Shown piece after piece: positions 9,180 to 18,386 of a stretch of 64,000 nucleotides of DNA. Within the stretch, counting starts at the first letter, position 1; the number at the start of each line of letters is the position of its first letter. The notes below the pieces were generated by a model. The model was not told where the DNA came from. It did not search any database and saw nothing but the letters and a program-made list of their open reading frames with translations. The position numbers were made by a program, and so were the translations under genes. This DNA comes from Alkalimonas collagenimarina (GTDB taxonomy: Bacteria > Pseudomonadota > Gammaproteobacteria > Enterobacterales > Alteromonadaceae): the NCBI RefSeq assembly GCF_030717845.1, contig NZ_JAUZVZ010000004.1, positions 143,071 through 207,070 of the forward strand, in the 5' to 3' direction.

Positions 9180-10360
9180 TCCGCAGCAATCCGGGCTTGC
9201 CGTAGTGGTAACCAGACACGAAAGCAGGTCCCCTGCCCGACTTTGCTTTCTACTTCGATCCTGCCCTGATGGGTATTCACGATGCTATGAGATAAAGCCA
9301 ACCCAAGCCCAGTTCCTTTACCAACGGGCTTGGTGGTAAAAAAAGGCTCGAAGATACGATCTAAATGCGCTGGATCTATCCCTTTACCATCATCGATTAT
9401 TTCCAACATAATCCATTGCTCTTTTTGTCGGGTTCGAATGGTGATGGTCCCCCTTACTTCGATCGCATGACATGCATTGACCAACAAATTCATCACCACC
9501 TGATTCAGTTGCGATGGAATGCACTCTATATCCGGCAGTTCCGCCAAATCTTGCACAACTTCGGCTTTGTACTTGAATTCATTATTCACAATACTCAGAG
9601 TCATTTGGATCCCTCGATGAATATTTGCCTGCACAAAGGCTTCATCGCCACTGTGAGAGAAATCTTTTAGGGCATGAATGATCTCAATGACCCGTTGCAC
9701 ACCTTCATCGGACTCCTGAACCAGAGCATGGAAATCGTCACGCATAAAATTGAAGTCGTGCTCACTCAAAATCGGCTGTAACTGTTCAGCTGGCACAATT
9801 TCAGTCAATCGTTCAATCAAACGGATCAATTGATGGCAATACTCTGACAAGGTTTGTAAGTTGGACGACACATAGCCAATAGGATTATTAATTTCATGTG
9901 CAACTCCAGCCGCCAATTGGCCAATAGCAGCCATCTTCTCTGATTGCATAAGCTGGCTTTTCATACTCTGCAGTTGTCGTTGTAGCTGCTCAGATTCAGC
10001 CGAAGCCAACTGTTCGTATTCGAAGCAAATCAGATAACCGGGTAACACCTCTGCCATGGCAGCAATACTGACTACACGCATACGCACAGTCCCAGCGAGT
10101 TGCTGCTTTAGCGGTGCGCTCAGTTCAACATCCATAGCGGGGATTTTCAGTAGCTCATTGACTGACTGCAAATGAATTTGCATAACATCGAGCTGTTGCA
10201 GCGTTAAGCCGGGAAACAGTTGTTGTAACGATCCACCGCTTGCCACTTGAGCCAGATTGTGGCTGCAAGAAATCACCTTTCCTTCAGAGTCCAAACAGAT
10301 AAAACTATCAAATAGGAATTCAAACAACTTACTAAGCTGTTCTGATGTAAACTGGTGCAT
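9176..10360 (-). CDS. Soluble PAS histidine kinase (HisKA/HATPase_c)
   Basis: The 394-residue cytoplasmic kinase lacks membrane segments. It has a PAS-like N-terminus (about 8-120), a short coiled linker, a HisKA dimerisation domain with GQLAAGVAHEINNP (phospho-acceptor His155), and an ATPase domain with N box LLVNACHAIE, G1 DDGKGID, F box FEPFFTT and G2 GKGTGLGLAL. All catalytic boxes are intact. It has no receiver of its own and is the last gene of a minus-strand operon that holds separate receivers and an Hpt protein, so it is the probable phosphate source for them. GAGGTGAG lies 4 bases before the ATG, and the gap from the upstream gene is 20 bases. Confidence 0.93.
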   Translation of the reverse strand: MHQFTSEQLSKLFEFLFDSFICLDSEGKVISCSHNLAQVASGGSLQQLFPGLTLQQLDVMQIHLQSVNELLKIPAMDVELSAPLKQQLAGTVRMRVVSIAAMAEVLPGYLICFEYEQLASAESEQLQRQLQSMKSQLMQSEKMAAIGQLAAGVAHEINNPIGYVSSNLQTLSEYCHQLIRLIERLTEIVPAEQLQPILSEHDFNFMRDDFHALVQESDEGVQRVIEIIHALKDFSHSGDEAFVQANIHRGIQMTLSIVNNEFKYKAEVVQDLAELPDIECIPSQLNQVVMNLLVNACHAIEVRGTITIRTRQKEQWIMLEIIDDGKGIDPAHLDRIFEPFFTTKPVGKGTGLGLALSHSIVNTHQGRIEVESKVGQGTCFRVWLPLRQARIAAD

Positions 10361-10380
10361 AAACTCACCTCTTTGGCTGG

Positions 10381-13300
10381 CTAGCCACTTGCCGGGTCAA
10401 TGGCTTGTTCCTGCATCAACTTATCCTGATGCAGAAAAGCCATTCGGATTTCTTCACGCAATTGCTGATCATCCCAAGGCTTAGTTAAAAATTTATAAAT
10501 TGCGCCTTCATTGATAGCTGCCGTTACTGATTTAAGATCGGTATAACCAGATAACACCAGTCGCACGGTGTCGGGGTACATAGCTTTAACTTTACTGAGG
10601 AACTCGGTGCCACTCATACCCGGCATGCGCTGGTCAGACACCACTACCTGAATATCATGCAAAGCCAGTAGCTCAAACGCCTGTTCGGCATTCGTGGCGG
10701 TACACACCTGATAATTTTCTTTTCGTAACACGCGCTTCAACGCACTCAAGATGTTTTCTTCATCATCAAGCAGCAACAAATGCTTGGATTGTTGTTCACG
10801 CTCAGACGTTAAAACTGCAAGTTGCTCCTCGGTTTGCTGCGAGCCTAGTAGTAATTCAAGCTCAGCAGCAGGCATCGGCTTAGCAAAATAATACCCCTGA
10901 AACTCATTACAATGATGCTTACGTAAAAAGGCAACTTGAGCTTTGGTTTCAACCCCTTCAGCAATCACGGTAATTTGAAGATGATGCGCCATGGAAATAA
11001 TCGCCTTGGTGATGGCTGCATCGTGCCGATCCCGGATCACATCACGGATAAAAGAGCGATCAATTTTAATTTTCTGAATAGGCAAGTGTTTCAGATAACT
11101 CAAACTGGAAAAACCAGTACCAAAGTCGTCAATCGCAATGTGTACACCTAATGCTTTCAACTGGTGCAACTTTTCAATCGCGCTGTCGGCATGACTCAGT
11201 AAGATTGATTCAGTAAGCTCAAGTTCTAGCGAGCCAGCAGGCAATTGATACTTTTGCAGTAGCGTCGCGACGCTGTCGACAAAGTTGCTGCGTTGAAACT
11301 GCAATGATGAAATATTCACTGCCATCAGCAACTGGTGGTAACCACGCAGTAGCAACTGAGCTGCGAAACCGCATGCGGTTTCTAGTACCCATTCACTTAA
11401 CGGGATGATTTGCCCACTACTTTCTGCAATCGGGATAAAGTCGGACGGTGCAATCATACCCAGTGTTGGGTGTTTCCAGCGAAGTAAGGCTTCTACCCCG
11501 GTTAGTTCAAGTGTTTGTGCATCGAACTGAGGTTGATAATACAGCTCAAACTCTTTGTTGGTGAGGGCCTTTTGTAGCTCATTGCGTAACGTCAACTGCC
11601 GCCCCAGCTCCTTGTTGAGATCACGGTTGTACCACTGGAAGGTATTACGCCCCAACTGCTTCGCTTCAAACATAGCTAAATCAGCTTGTTGGATCAGCAA
11701 GGTAGGTTCTTCAAGACGACCTGAAGACAAAGTGATACCAATACTGACGCTGATGTGTAATTCTCGCTGATCGATGAAAAAAGTTTCATTCATATGCTGC
11801 AAGATCCGCTCAGCAATAGTGACCACATCGTTATCATGCTGTAGTTCTGGCAGCAGCACCACAAACTCATCCCCACCAATCCGGGCTAGCGTATCGCCCG
11901 GCCGGATATGTTGTGACAAACGTTTCGACACCTCAACCAGTAAATGATCACCCACCAGGTGCCCCAGTGAATCATTAATCAGCTTAAAGCCGTCCAGATC
12001 AATAAACATGACGGCCAAACTACGCAGACTTCGGGCCGACATATTGCAGCTCTGGCGCAAGCGGTCATGCAATAAAGCCCGGTTAGGTAATCCGGTTAAC
12101 ATATCGTGGCTGGCGTTGTAGGCTAGTTCATCTTCATAGCGTTTTTTCTCGGTCACATCATTTTGCACCCCGACAAAATGGCTTATATGGCCCTCTTCAT
12201 CCGGCACTGGTGCTATAAACAGCTCATTCCAGAAGTGCTGACCATCTTTGCGTATATTTTTTAAAAGGACGTGACACTCTGCTTTTTGTTGCAAACAAAG
12301 TCGGATCTCTTTGGCTACCGTTTCATCACGCAGCTCACCCTGCAAAAAACGACAGTTTTTGCCCAGAGCTTCCGAAGCGCTATAGCCGGTAATTCGCTCG
12401 AAGGATTTATTCACAAAAATGATCGGGTGATCCTCTTGTCTGGCATCTACGATAACCACACCATTGGATGAAGATTCAACCGCCCGTTTAAATAACCGTA
12501 AGCTTTCTTGGCTACGCACCTGCTCGGTCAGATCCTTCGCAATCACAAAAACACCAATCACCTGATGATCAATATGAATCGGAGTATGGCTTAGCTGTAA
12601 AATGAGCTGCTGCCCATTCTTGCGGATCATAGTCAGCTCATAAGACTTTGGGCTACCATGCATCGTTAAATCAAGTAAATGCTGAACCCTGACCTGCTCG
12701 CGTTCCGTCAATAATGCACTAAAACGGGTTCCCAGCAGTTTATCTTCCGGCATTTGCAATAACAAACAGCCAGCCCGGTTCACAGAGGTGAACTTGCCGT
12801 CTTTATCCAACGAAAATATCGCATCCGGATTCGATACAAACAATGAGCGATAGCGTTGCTCGCTATGCTGAACCTGATTTCGATCACGTTCTCGCTCAAT
12901 GGCCACAATCATCAGTTGGCTGCATGCCTGAATAAACGCTAGTTCAGATTTCGTAGGCTGCTTTTCTGTTTTATGGTAAACGGCATAAGTACCTAAAGTG
13001 GAATCATCATTGGTCAATAAAGGAAAAGCCCAGCATGCCTTGATAGAATGTTCCTGTGCCAGAGTGTTAAAAGAGGCCGACTGATTATCCTGCCCAATAT
13101 TCGCTACAATGACGGTTTCTTTATAAAAAGAAGCTCTACCACAAGCTCCTGAATCTGCTGCAATGACATCGTCTTCAATTGCTTGAAAAAAAGACTTAGT
13201 CAACCCTGCCGATGCAATCGGATACAACAGGCCATTTCTCGACAGCAGCACCGCGCAATGACTGCCAGGAAAGTGCTGTTGATAAAAACAACATACACTG

Positions 13301-13752
13301 GCTAAGATGTTTTTCAACGGCCGGTTAAGGGCAATTTGCTGCAGGGTATTGGTACGAAGATGGCTGATTTGCTCCTGCTCGACTAAAGAGGTGATGTCCC
13401 GCGCTATCGCAAATGTTGTTTGACTTTCATCGGACCAACGCGCCGACCACATGAGCCAAACAATAGCCCCATCTTTTCGAATATAACGATTCCTGAAGTT
13501 TTTCGTTTCTTGCCCATGCCGGATTTTTTCTATTTCTTGCCGGGTAATATCTTTGTCGTCAGGGTGAACTAAATCAATAAAAGGCTGCGCCATCAGCTGC
13601 TCACGCGGATATCCAAACACGGCTTCGCAGGCCTCACTCAACTGAATAAAGTATCCGTCAGCATTTACGATGGCCAACACATCCATCGAATTCTGCATGA
13701 TTGCTTTAGTCAGCCCGCTCAAATCGGCTGCGTGATATGAATTTTTTGCCAT
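10381..13752 (-). CDS. PAS-GAF-PAS-LOV-GGDEF-EAL-REC hybrid c-di-GMP enzyme
   Basis: The 1123-residue cytoplasmic protein reads in order: PAS (about 12-125), GAF (about 140-285), PAS (about 295-415), LOV-type PAS (about 418-532), GGDEF (about 545-705), EAL (about 725-970) and a C-terminal receiver (about 985-1110). The fourth domain has GKNCRFLQG with the photoactive-type Cys467, plus the flavin-contacting Asn499, Asn509 and Gln530, as in blue-light LOV sensors. GGDEF (626-630) and the RPGD inhibitory site (617-620) are canonical. EALLRW (E754), ELTES, DDFGTGFSS and EGVET are also intact, so both c-di-GMP synthesis and breakdown are possible. The receiver has DDE, phospho-acceptor Asp1040 and the TKPW Lys. 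It starts 3 bases after the preceding receiver gene stops. Confidence 0.93.
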   Translation of the reverse strand: MAKNSYHAADLSGLTKAIMQNSMDVLAIVNADGYFIQLSEACEAVFGYPREQLMAQPFIDLVHPDDKDITRQEIEKIRHGQETKNFRNRYIRKDGAIVWLMWSARWSDESQTTFAIARDITSLVEQEQISHLRTNTLQQIALNRPLKNILASVCCFYQQHFPGSHCAVLLSRNGLLYPIASAGLTKSFFQAIEDDVIAADSGACGRASFYKETVIVANIGQDNQSASFNTLAQEHSIKACWAFPLLTNDDSTLGTYAVYHKTEKQPTKSELAFIQACSQLMIVAIERERDRNQVQHSEQRYRSLFVSNPDAIFSLDKDGKFTSVNRAGCLLLQMPEDKLLGTRFSALLTEREQVRVQHLLDLTMHGSPKSYELTMIRKNGQQLILQLSHTPIHIDHQVIGVFVIAKDLTEQVRSQESLRLFKRAVESSSNGVVIVDARQEDHPIIFVNKSFERITGYSASEALGKNCRFLQGELRDETVAKEIRLCLQQKAECHVLLKNIRKDGQHFWNELFIAPVPDEEGHISHFVGVQNDVTEKKRYEDELAYNASHDMLTGLPNRALLHDRLRQSCNMSARSLRSLAVMFIDLDGFKLINDSLGHLVGDHLLVEVSKRLSQHIRPGDTLARIGGDEFVVLLPELQHDNDVVTIAERILQHMNETFFIDQRELHISVSIGITLSSGRLEEPTLLIQQADLAMFEAKQLGRNTFQWYNRDLNKELGRQLTLRNELQKALTNKEFELYYQPQFDAQTLELTGVEALLRWKHPTLGMIAPSDFIPIAESSGQIIPLSEWVLETACGFAAQLLLRGYHQLLMAVNISSLQFQRSNFVDSVATLLQKYQLPAGSLELELTESILLSHADSAIEKLHQLKALGVHIAIDDFGTGFSSLSYLKHLPIQKIKIDRSFIRDVIRDRHDAAITKAIISMAHHLQITVIAEGVETKAQVAFLRKHHCNEFQGYYFAKPMPAAELELLLGSQQTEEQLAVLTSEREQQSKHLLLLDDEENILSALKRVLRKENYQVCTATNAEQAFELLALHDIQVVVSDQRMPGMSGTEFLSKVKAMYPDTVRLVLSGYTDLKSVTAAINEGAIYKFLTKPWDDQQLREEIRMAFLHQDKLMQEQAIDPASG

Positions 13753-13755
13753 CCA

Positions 13756-14151
13756 CTATTCCTGAAAATTACGGATAAGTAATTCATGTTGCTGTTGGTG
13801 CAAAAACGCCAACAACTCAGATTTAGTGATAGGTTTGGCTAACACCCCTTGAATAACACTGTCTTGCTCTGCTTGTTTAAAAAGCAAAGGCTCATGCATA
13901 GCTGATAACAAGTAACAACGAGTTGGCTGCATCCAGTTAGCCTTATGCTGGCAAAACTCCAACCCACTCTGTTCAGGCATTAAATAATCAGCAAGTAACA
14001 ATGAAACCGAGTGCGAACCAAGGTAATTGTGTGCCCGGCGACAGCTCTGTTCAAACACACAATGGAAAGGCACACCACGCAGCATGCGCTGATAAGCGCT
14101 TAACAGATAGCTATCATCATCCAGAAACATCACGCTGAAATTGGCACTCAT
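13756..14151 (-). CDS. Stand-alone response-regulator receiver protein
   Basis: This 131-residue protein is a single receiver domain: acidic cluster FLDDD (11-13), phospho-acceptor Asp55 in LLLADYLMP, a Ser/Thr-region SAM segment, and the Lys of LAKPITK near residue 105. There is no output domain, so it probably shuttles phosphate or acts by protein contact. I place the start at ATG 14151, which overlaps the TGA of the Hpt gene (14150-14148) as ATGA, indicating translational coupling. A longer frame from 14205 would add 18 residues unlike a receiver. It lies between an Hpt gene and the LOV-GGDEF-EAL-receiver gene. Confidence 0.87.
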   Translation of the reverse strand: MSANFSVMFLDDDSYLLSAYQRMLRGVPFHCVFEQSCRRAHNYLGSHSVSLLLADYLMPEQSGLEFCQHKANWMQPTRCYLLSAMHEPLLFKQAEQDSVIQGVLAKPITKSELLAFLHQQQHELLIRNFQE

Positions 14152-14534
14152 GCCAAGGCCTCTGGCCCAAGCTTCGCTTGAATACTTAGCTCTAATTGCT
14201 GCCAAAGAGGCGATAAATAAAGCGAAAGCTCCATCAGGTCATCAAGTTCGTCAGAGCGCATCATACGCTCAATCCACATGCATAAGGTTGAGTACTGCTC
14301 AGCTCCAGTGATGGCCGCCATACTTTTCAGGCTATGTGACAGACGGATCACTTCCATCACATTTTGCATCGCAATGGCTTTGAGCAATCGCTGGTGGTAA
14401 AGCTTGGCCTCCTGATAAAAACGCTGCAGAACCTCCTTCAGCTCTTCATCCGTTAAGTCACCATAAAAAGACTGTAACAACTGAAGATCCAGAGTTTGCA
14501 TCTGCCGAATATTGTCGCTAAACGCATTACTCAT
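14148..14534 (-). CDS. Histidine phosphotransfer (Hpt) protein
   Basis: The 128-residue, all-helical product has the Hpt signature RLSHSLKSMAAITGA with phospho-acceptor His67. It should carry phosphate between receivers in a multistep relay. I place the start at ATG 14534 (MSNAFSDN), which overlaps the end of the upstream receiver gene by 8 bases. A longer start at 14555 would overlap by 29. Its stop is coupled to the next receiver gene through ATGA. Together with the kinase and receivers of the same operon it supplies the middle step of a phosphorelay. Confidence 0.85.
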   Translation of the reverse strand: MSNAFSDNIRQMQTLDLQLLQSFYGDLTDEELKEVLQRFYQEAKLYHQRLLKAIAMQNVMEVIRLSHSLKSMAAITGAEQYSTLCMWIERMMRSDELDDLMELSLYLSPLWQQLELSIQAKLGPEALA

Positions 14535-15537
14535 CGGTTTTCTCCGAGCCATCATCTATACGCTGCACCAAAGGACGACTGATGGTTTGACTCCACCAAT
14601 ACGACAGCTTTTTTAATAGATCCAAAATGAGTGAGTTATGCCGTAGATTAGCGCTTTGTAACTGAGCCGCCAGTTTATTCAGTTTGCTAAGCTGTAAATC
14701 AAACTTTTGCCAAAAATCAAGCCGACGTTCCCGTTTCTTCAGGTTTTTCACGATGTAATTTAAATAATCAATCGAGCCACATGCACGTTTACGCTCAGTT
14801 TCTAAGGCAATCAACTTACAGTTTTTTACAAAAACATTGTGAAAACAACTCAGATCGAATGCGAGCTTTTTTAAGCGGCGATCCAGCTGATAAATTCCGG
14901 TCGTTGAGTTGTCTGGCCAACTCAAAAAATCTTCTTCAGTCTTAGCCTCTTCAACGTCTTCTTGCGCTGGCTTATACTCGTCTTTTTTCTGCGGATCGTT
15001 CAGCACAATTGAAGCACTGATCTTATGGCTCGAACCTTTTTCTGGAGCTTTTGGTTGTTTTTGCTCTTGCCGATACATGGCCTCGTAGTGAACAGCGGGT
15101 TGAATAAACTTGTCGTGAACCAGAAAATGCGACACTTTCTTACCGAGTGCATCAATCGACATCGGTTTAACCAGAAAATCGTTTACATCGTAAGCTATGC
15201 CTTGCTGAACCTGCTCCAGATAGGCATTGCCTGAAAAAATAATAATCGGAATATCGTGCGCTGTTGGCAAAGTGCCAGATCGAATTCGTTTTATCAGCTC
15301 AAGTCCGTCCGGAGCTTTAATCTCCAGATCGGTAATCAGCATGTCAATGGTTTCTGTTTCCAGTACGTCTAAAGCTGTTTTGCCATCCAGCGCTTTAATA
15401 GCACGGCAATTAGCAAGGCGATTGACAGCACCATGCAAGAAATCGCACATCAGTACCACATCATCAACCACCAGAACATTGAAGCTTCTCTTCAGCATAA
15501 TGCCCGCTTCTGTAAAGTAATTATTACCTTTAACCAT
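14527..15537 (-). CDS. Receiver protein with unusual charged/helical C-terminal extension
   Basis: The first gene of the signalling operon encodes 336 residues. Residues about 18-135 form a receiver: VLVVDD, phospho-acceptor Asp70 in LITDLEI, and the Lys of FLVKPMS. A charged linker (about 145-215, rich in Lys, Glu and Pro) follows, then a helical domain (about 220-330) containing RRLKKLAFDLSCFHNVF and KKRERRLDFWQKFDLQL. I do not recognise this C-terminal part; it is not a known DNA-binding, GGDEF, EAL or HD-GYP output. AAGGGTG lies 4-5 bases before ATG 15537. An internal start at 15498 is an alternative. The operon promoter should lie in 15540-15914. Confidence 0.8.
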   Translation of the reverse strand: MVKGNNYFTEAGIMLKRSFNVLVVDDVVLMCDFLHGAVNRLANCRAIKALDGKTALDVLETETIDMLITDLEIKAPDGLELIKRIRSGTLPTAHDIPIIIFSGNAYLEQVQQGIAYDVNDFLVKPMSIDALGKKVSHFLVHDKFIQPAVHYEAMYRQEQKQPKAPEKGSSHKISASIVLNDPQKKDEYKPAQEDVEEAKTEEDFLSWPDNSTTGIYQLDRRLKKLAFDLSCFHNVFVKNCKLIALETERKRACGSIDYLNYIVKNLKKRERRLDFWQKFDLQLSKLNKLAAQLQSANLRHNSLILDLLKKLSYWWSQTISRPLVQRIDDGSEKTDE

Positions 15538-15914
15538 AACACCCTTTTACGAATTTAAAAGCATGGAATGGTTTATTAAATCTTTCCCAATCGTTACTTT
15601 GATGTAATTGACTTACACTACAAAGCCTTGCCAGAGCGAAGCCAACAAAAAATCATAATAATAACCATCATAACGTTGCCAGTTACCGGCAGGTCCAATC
15701 AAATGCTCGCCAAAACACCTCGTTTCAATGATGCATCGCCACCATTTCGGCTATCCGGACCTAAAGGTGCTGGTAACAAAAAATGTCATAATCGACAAAA
15801 TATCACGTTTTTATCAGTCACAGGTTTGCATGCTTGCCGACATCACAGGCTATTCTTTGAAAATAGGTACTAACTATGTATTACTGAAGCGCTGTTTACT
15901 AAAAAGGAGTTGTT
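15538..15914. other. 377-base divergent intergenic region between two signalling units
   Basis: This AT-rich gap separates the minus-strand receiver operon from the plus-strand Hpt-REC-REC-GGDEF-EAL gene and must hold promoters for both. I see no convincing small gene; open frames at 15628-15931 have no homology-like features or ribosome sites. Only a weak plus-strand promoter near its right end is suggested and listed separately. Confidence 0.6.
15857..15884 (+). promoter_or_regulatory. Possible sigma70 promoter of the Hpt-REC-REC-GGDEF-EAL gene
   Basis: TTGAAA (15857-15862) and TATTAC (15879-15884) are spaced by 16 bases, with 30 bases left to the start codon. Each box matches the consensus at 4-5 of 6 positions. 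The call rests on pattern only. Confidence 0.3.
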
Positions 15915-18386
15915 ATGCCGCTTGGAGATGAAAGCAAATGGCAAGCCATGCAGCAAAGCTACCGTGTCAATCTAAGGCAAAAAGGTGAGCGACTTCAGCA
16001 TTATTGGCAACAGTACATTGCAAACAACAACTTGGAAGCACGGATTGAGGTAAAACGCCTCAGCCATCAACTTACCGGCTCTGGTGCGATTTATGGCTAT
16101 CAGGACATCACTGACACCGCCAGACAGCTCATGGATTTACTCTACTTACCTTTTAATGATGAACTGACTCAACGCATTAATGAGCACAATGCCTTTACTG
16201 AGCTACTAGAGCGCTTAAAAGAAACCTACCAAAGTCTGGAGCAAAGTGGGACATCGCCTGCCATTGAGCCTTCACCTTTTAACGGCATTCAGCAAAAGGT
16301 ACTGCTCATTGAGCAAGATAGTTCGTCGACGTCGCAACTCCATCATAGTATACGTGATAGCGGATTCCACCTTATCCGCTTAGCGGATATGGCTGATTTA
16401 GTTCATACAATTCAGCACGAACAACCTGCCGCTATCATCTGCGATTTATCGTTTATTACTGTAAAAAATAACACAACGGAGTCATGGCTAGCTAGCCGCA
16501 AGCAACCCGGAAAACATATACCATTGATACTTATAGCTGGTGATAACGACTTTGATGCCCGTTTGGCTGCTACCAGAGCAGGCTGCAACCACTTCATGCA
16601 TAAACCGTTGGATGTACCACAACTGATTAATCATTTAAAAAAACTACTGAATGTTGGTAAAAACGATCCTTATCGTATTTTACTAGTCGATGATGATGCC
16701 GATGTACTACGCTTTTATCGTCAAGCACTCAGCATGGGCGGGTACAAAGTATATACTGCCAGCAAGGCTAAACAAGCCTTTGACCTATTGTATAAAATAG
16801 ATCCTGAATTGGTCATTATTGATGTCAATATGCCGGATTGTAGTGGGTTAGAATTAGGACAAATTATTCGGCAAAATCACGAGTTATCTGATACCCCCTT
16901 GATGTTTATGTCGGCAGATAGCCATACCGATGAAAAAATGGCAGCGGTGAATCTGGCAGGTGACGAGTTCATTCAAAAACCAATTGCGCCATGGCGTTTA
17001 CTCATGACCGTAGAAGCCAGAGTGAAACGTAGTAGGCTGCTAAAGCAACAAAAACGAGCCGTTATTCAACGTCCCGAACTGGTTCAACATATTGATACTT
17101 TAACGGCACTCCCCACCTTGTGGCAGCTAAAACGAGACCTAACGGACAAGCTAAAGCAACAGCTGCCGTTTTGTTTGATCAAGATGGATCTGGACCAGTT
17201 TCATTTGATCAATGATGTTTATGGCCATGCTACCGGAGATTTGGTGCTACAAACGATTGCCTGGCAACTGGCGCAGCTATTAAAAGAAGATGACCGTTTG
17301 TACCGTGAAAATGGAGACGAATTCTGGTTACTATGCCAGAACATCAATACGCTTGAGCTTGCGGCCCAGTATACCGAACAAATGCTGCTTCGATTAGAGC
17401 ACACATCAACCAACTTTGATGTTTCCATTCATTTTAGTGCCAGTGTTGGCTTATGTTTGGTTGCAGATGCCAACAAACAAGTCGAAGAGATCATGCAACA
17501 TACCAGCACCGCATTGTATGAGGCCAAGAAAAAAGCTGGTCACCAGTACCGTTTTTATGATCCCGAGCAACAACATAAAATCGATCTGCGCATGCAGCTC
17601 ACTCACACCATTCGACAAGCGATCACTCAACGTCAATTTAGCTGCGCCTACCAAGCCATTTTATCCGAAAAGAAGCAACTGATGAGTTTCGAAGTTTTAG
17701 CCCGTTGGCACCATCAGGAGTTAGGTATTATTTCACCCGCACAATTTATTCCTATTCTCGAAGAACAAGGCTTAATCAGTTTCCTTACACAACAAATTTT
17801 AGATACTGGACTGGCTCAATTAAAAGTGTGGCGGCAACAACACCCTAACCTTCAGCTAAATGTAAATTTTAGTGCTCAGGATTTACTGGACCCTGAATTA
17901 ACCAACAAATTGCTCAAGCACATGAAGCAACACCAACTACCTCACTCCTGTTTAATCGTTGAAATTACAGAAAGCATTTTGATTCAGGCTGGAAGTAGTG
18001 CTATTGATCAGCTCAATCATATTGCAAATCATGGATTTAGCATTGCATTGGATGATTTTGGCACGGGTTACTCTTCACTTAGCTACCTGGACAAGTTTCC
18101 CGTTACCAAATTGAAAATTGATCGCAGCTTTGTGCAGCGTATTGATGACTCACAGCAGGATAAATTAGTACTAGCCATCATTCACCTTGCTCAAGATTTA
18201 GGTCTGGAAACCACCGCTGAAGGCGTTGAAACAAAGCATCAATTTGATTATCTGAAAGCATCTGGCTGCCAGCGCTTTCAAGGATATTTGTTCAGCAAGC
18301 CACTTCCAGCTGAATCCATTGCGAAAACGGCATGGTTTCAATCGACAAAGCTGGACGAGCAAACAAACACCAACTATCACAAATAG
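15915..18386 (+). CDS. Hpt-REC-REC-GGDEF-EAL signalling protein (probable c-di-GMP phosphodiesterase)
   Basis: The 823-residue cytoplasmic protein begins with an Hpt domain (EVKRLSHQLTGSGAIYG, His51). A weaker receiver follows (about 124-250; Asp in IICDLSF and Lys in MHKPLD retained), then a canonical receiver (about 253-375; LLVDDD, phospho-acceptor Asp303, IQKP). Next come GGDEF (about 390-545) and EAL (about 565-810). GGDEF reads NGDEF (466-470) and the inhibitory site reads KEDD, so cyclase activity is probably lost. The EAL keeps ExLxR as EVLAR (E593), EITES, DDFGTGYSS (713-721) and EGVET, so hydrolysis of c-di-GMP is likely. AAGGAG stands 7 bases before the ATG. It is divergent from the operon with stand-alone Hpt and receivers, a natural partner set. 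Confidence 0.92.
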   Translation: MPLGDESKWQAMQQSYRVNLRQKGERLQHYWQQYIANNNLEARIEVKRLSHQLTGSGAIYGYQDITDTARQLMDLLYLPFNDELTQRINEHNAFTELLERLKETYQSLEQSGTSPAIEPSPFNGIQQKVLLIEQDSSSTSQLHHSIRDSGFHLIRLADMADLVHTIQHEQPAAIICDLSFITVKNNTTESWLASRKQPGKHIPLILIAGDNDFDARLAATRAGCNHFMHKPLDVPQLINHLKKLLNVGKNDPYRILLVDDDADVLRFYRQALSMGGYKVYTASKAKQAFDLLYKIDPELVIIDVNMPDCSGLELGQIIRQNHELSDTPLMFMSADSHTDEKMAAVNLAGDEFIQKPIAPWRLLMTVEARVKRSRLLKQQKRAVIQRPELVQHIDTLTALPTLWQLKRDLTDKLKQQLPFCLIKMDLDQFHLINDVYGHATGDLVLQTIAWQLAQLLKEDDRLYRENGDEFWLLCQNINTLELAAQYTEQMLLRLEHTSTNFDVSIHFSASVGLCLVADANKQVEEIMQHTSTALYEAKKKAGHQYRFYDPEQQHKIDLRMQLTHTIRQAITQRQFSCAYQAILSEKKQLMSFEVLARWHHQELGIISPAQFIPILEEQGLISFLTQQILDTGLAQLKVWRQQHPNLQLNVNFSAQDLLDPELTNKLLKHMKQHQLPHSCLIVEITESILIQAGSSAIDQLNHIANHGFSIALDDFGTGYSSLSYLDKFPVTKLKIDRSFVQRIDDSQQDKLVLAIIHLAQDLGLETTAEGVETKHQFDYLKASGCQRFQGYLFSKPLPAESIAKTAWFQSTKLDEQTNTNYHK

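Noticed and set aside
15628..15931. Overlapping short open frames in the divergent intergenic region
   Set aside because: They lack ribosome sites, have biased unlikely composition and overlap the expected promoters.
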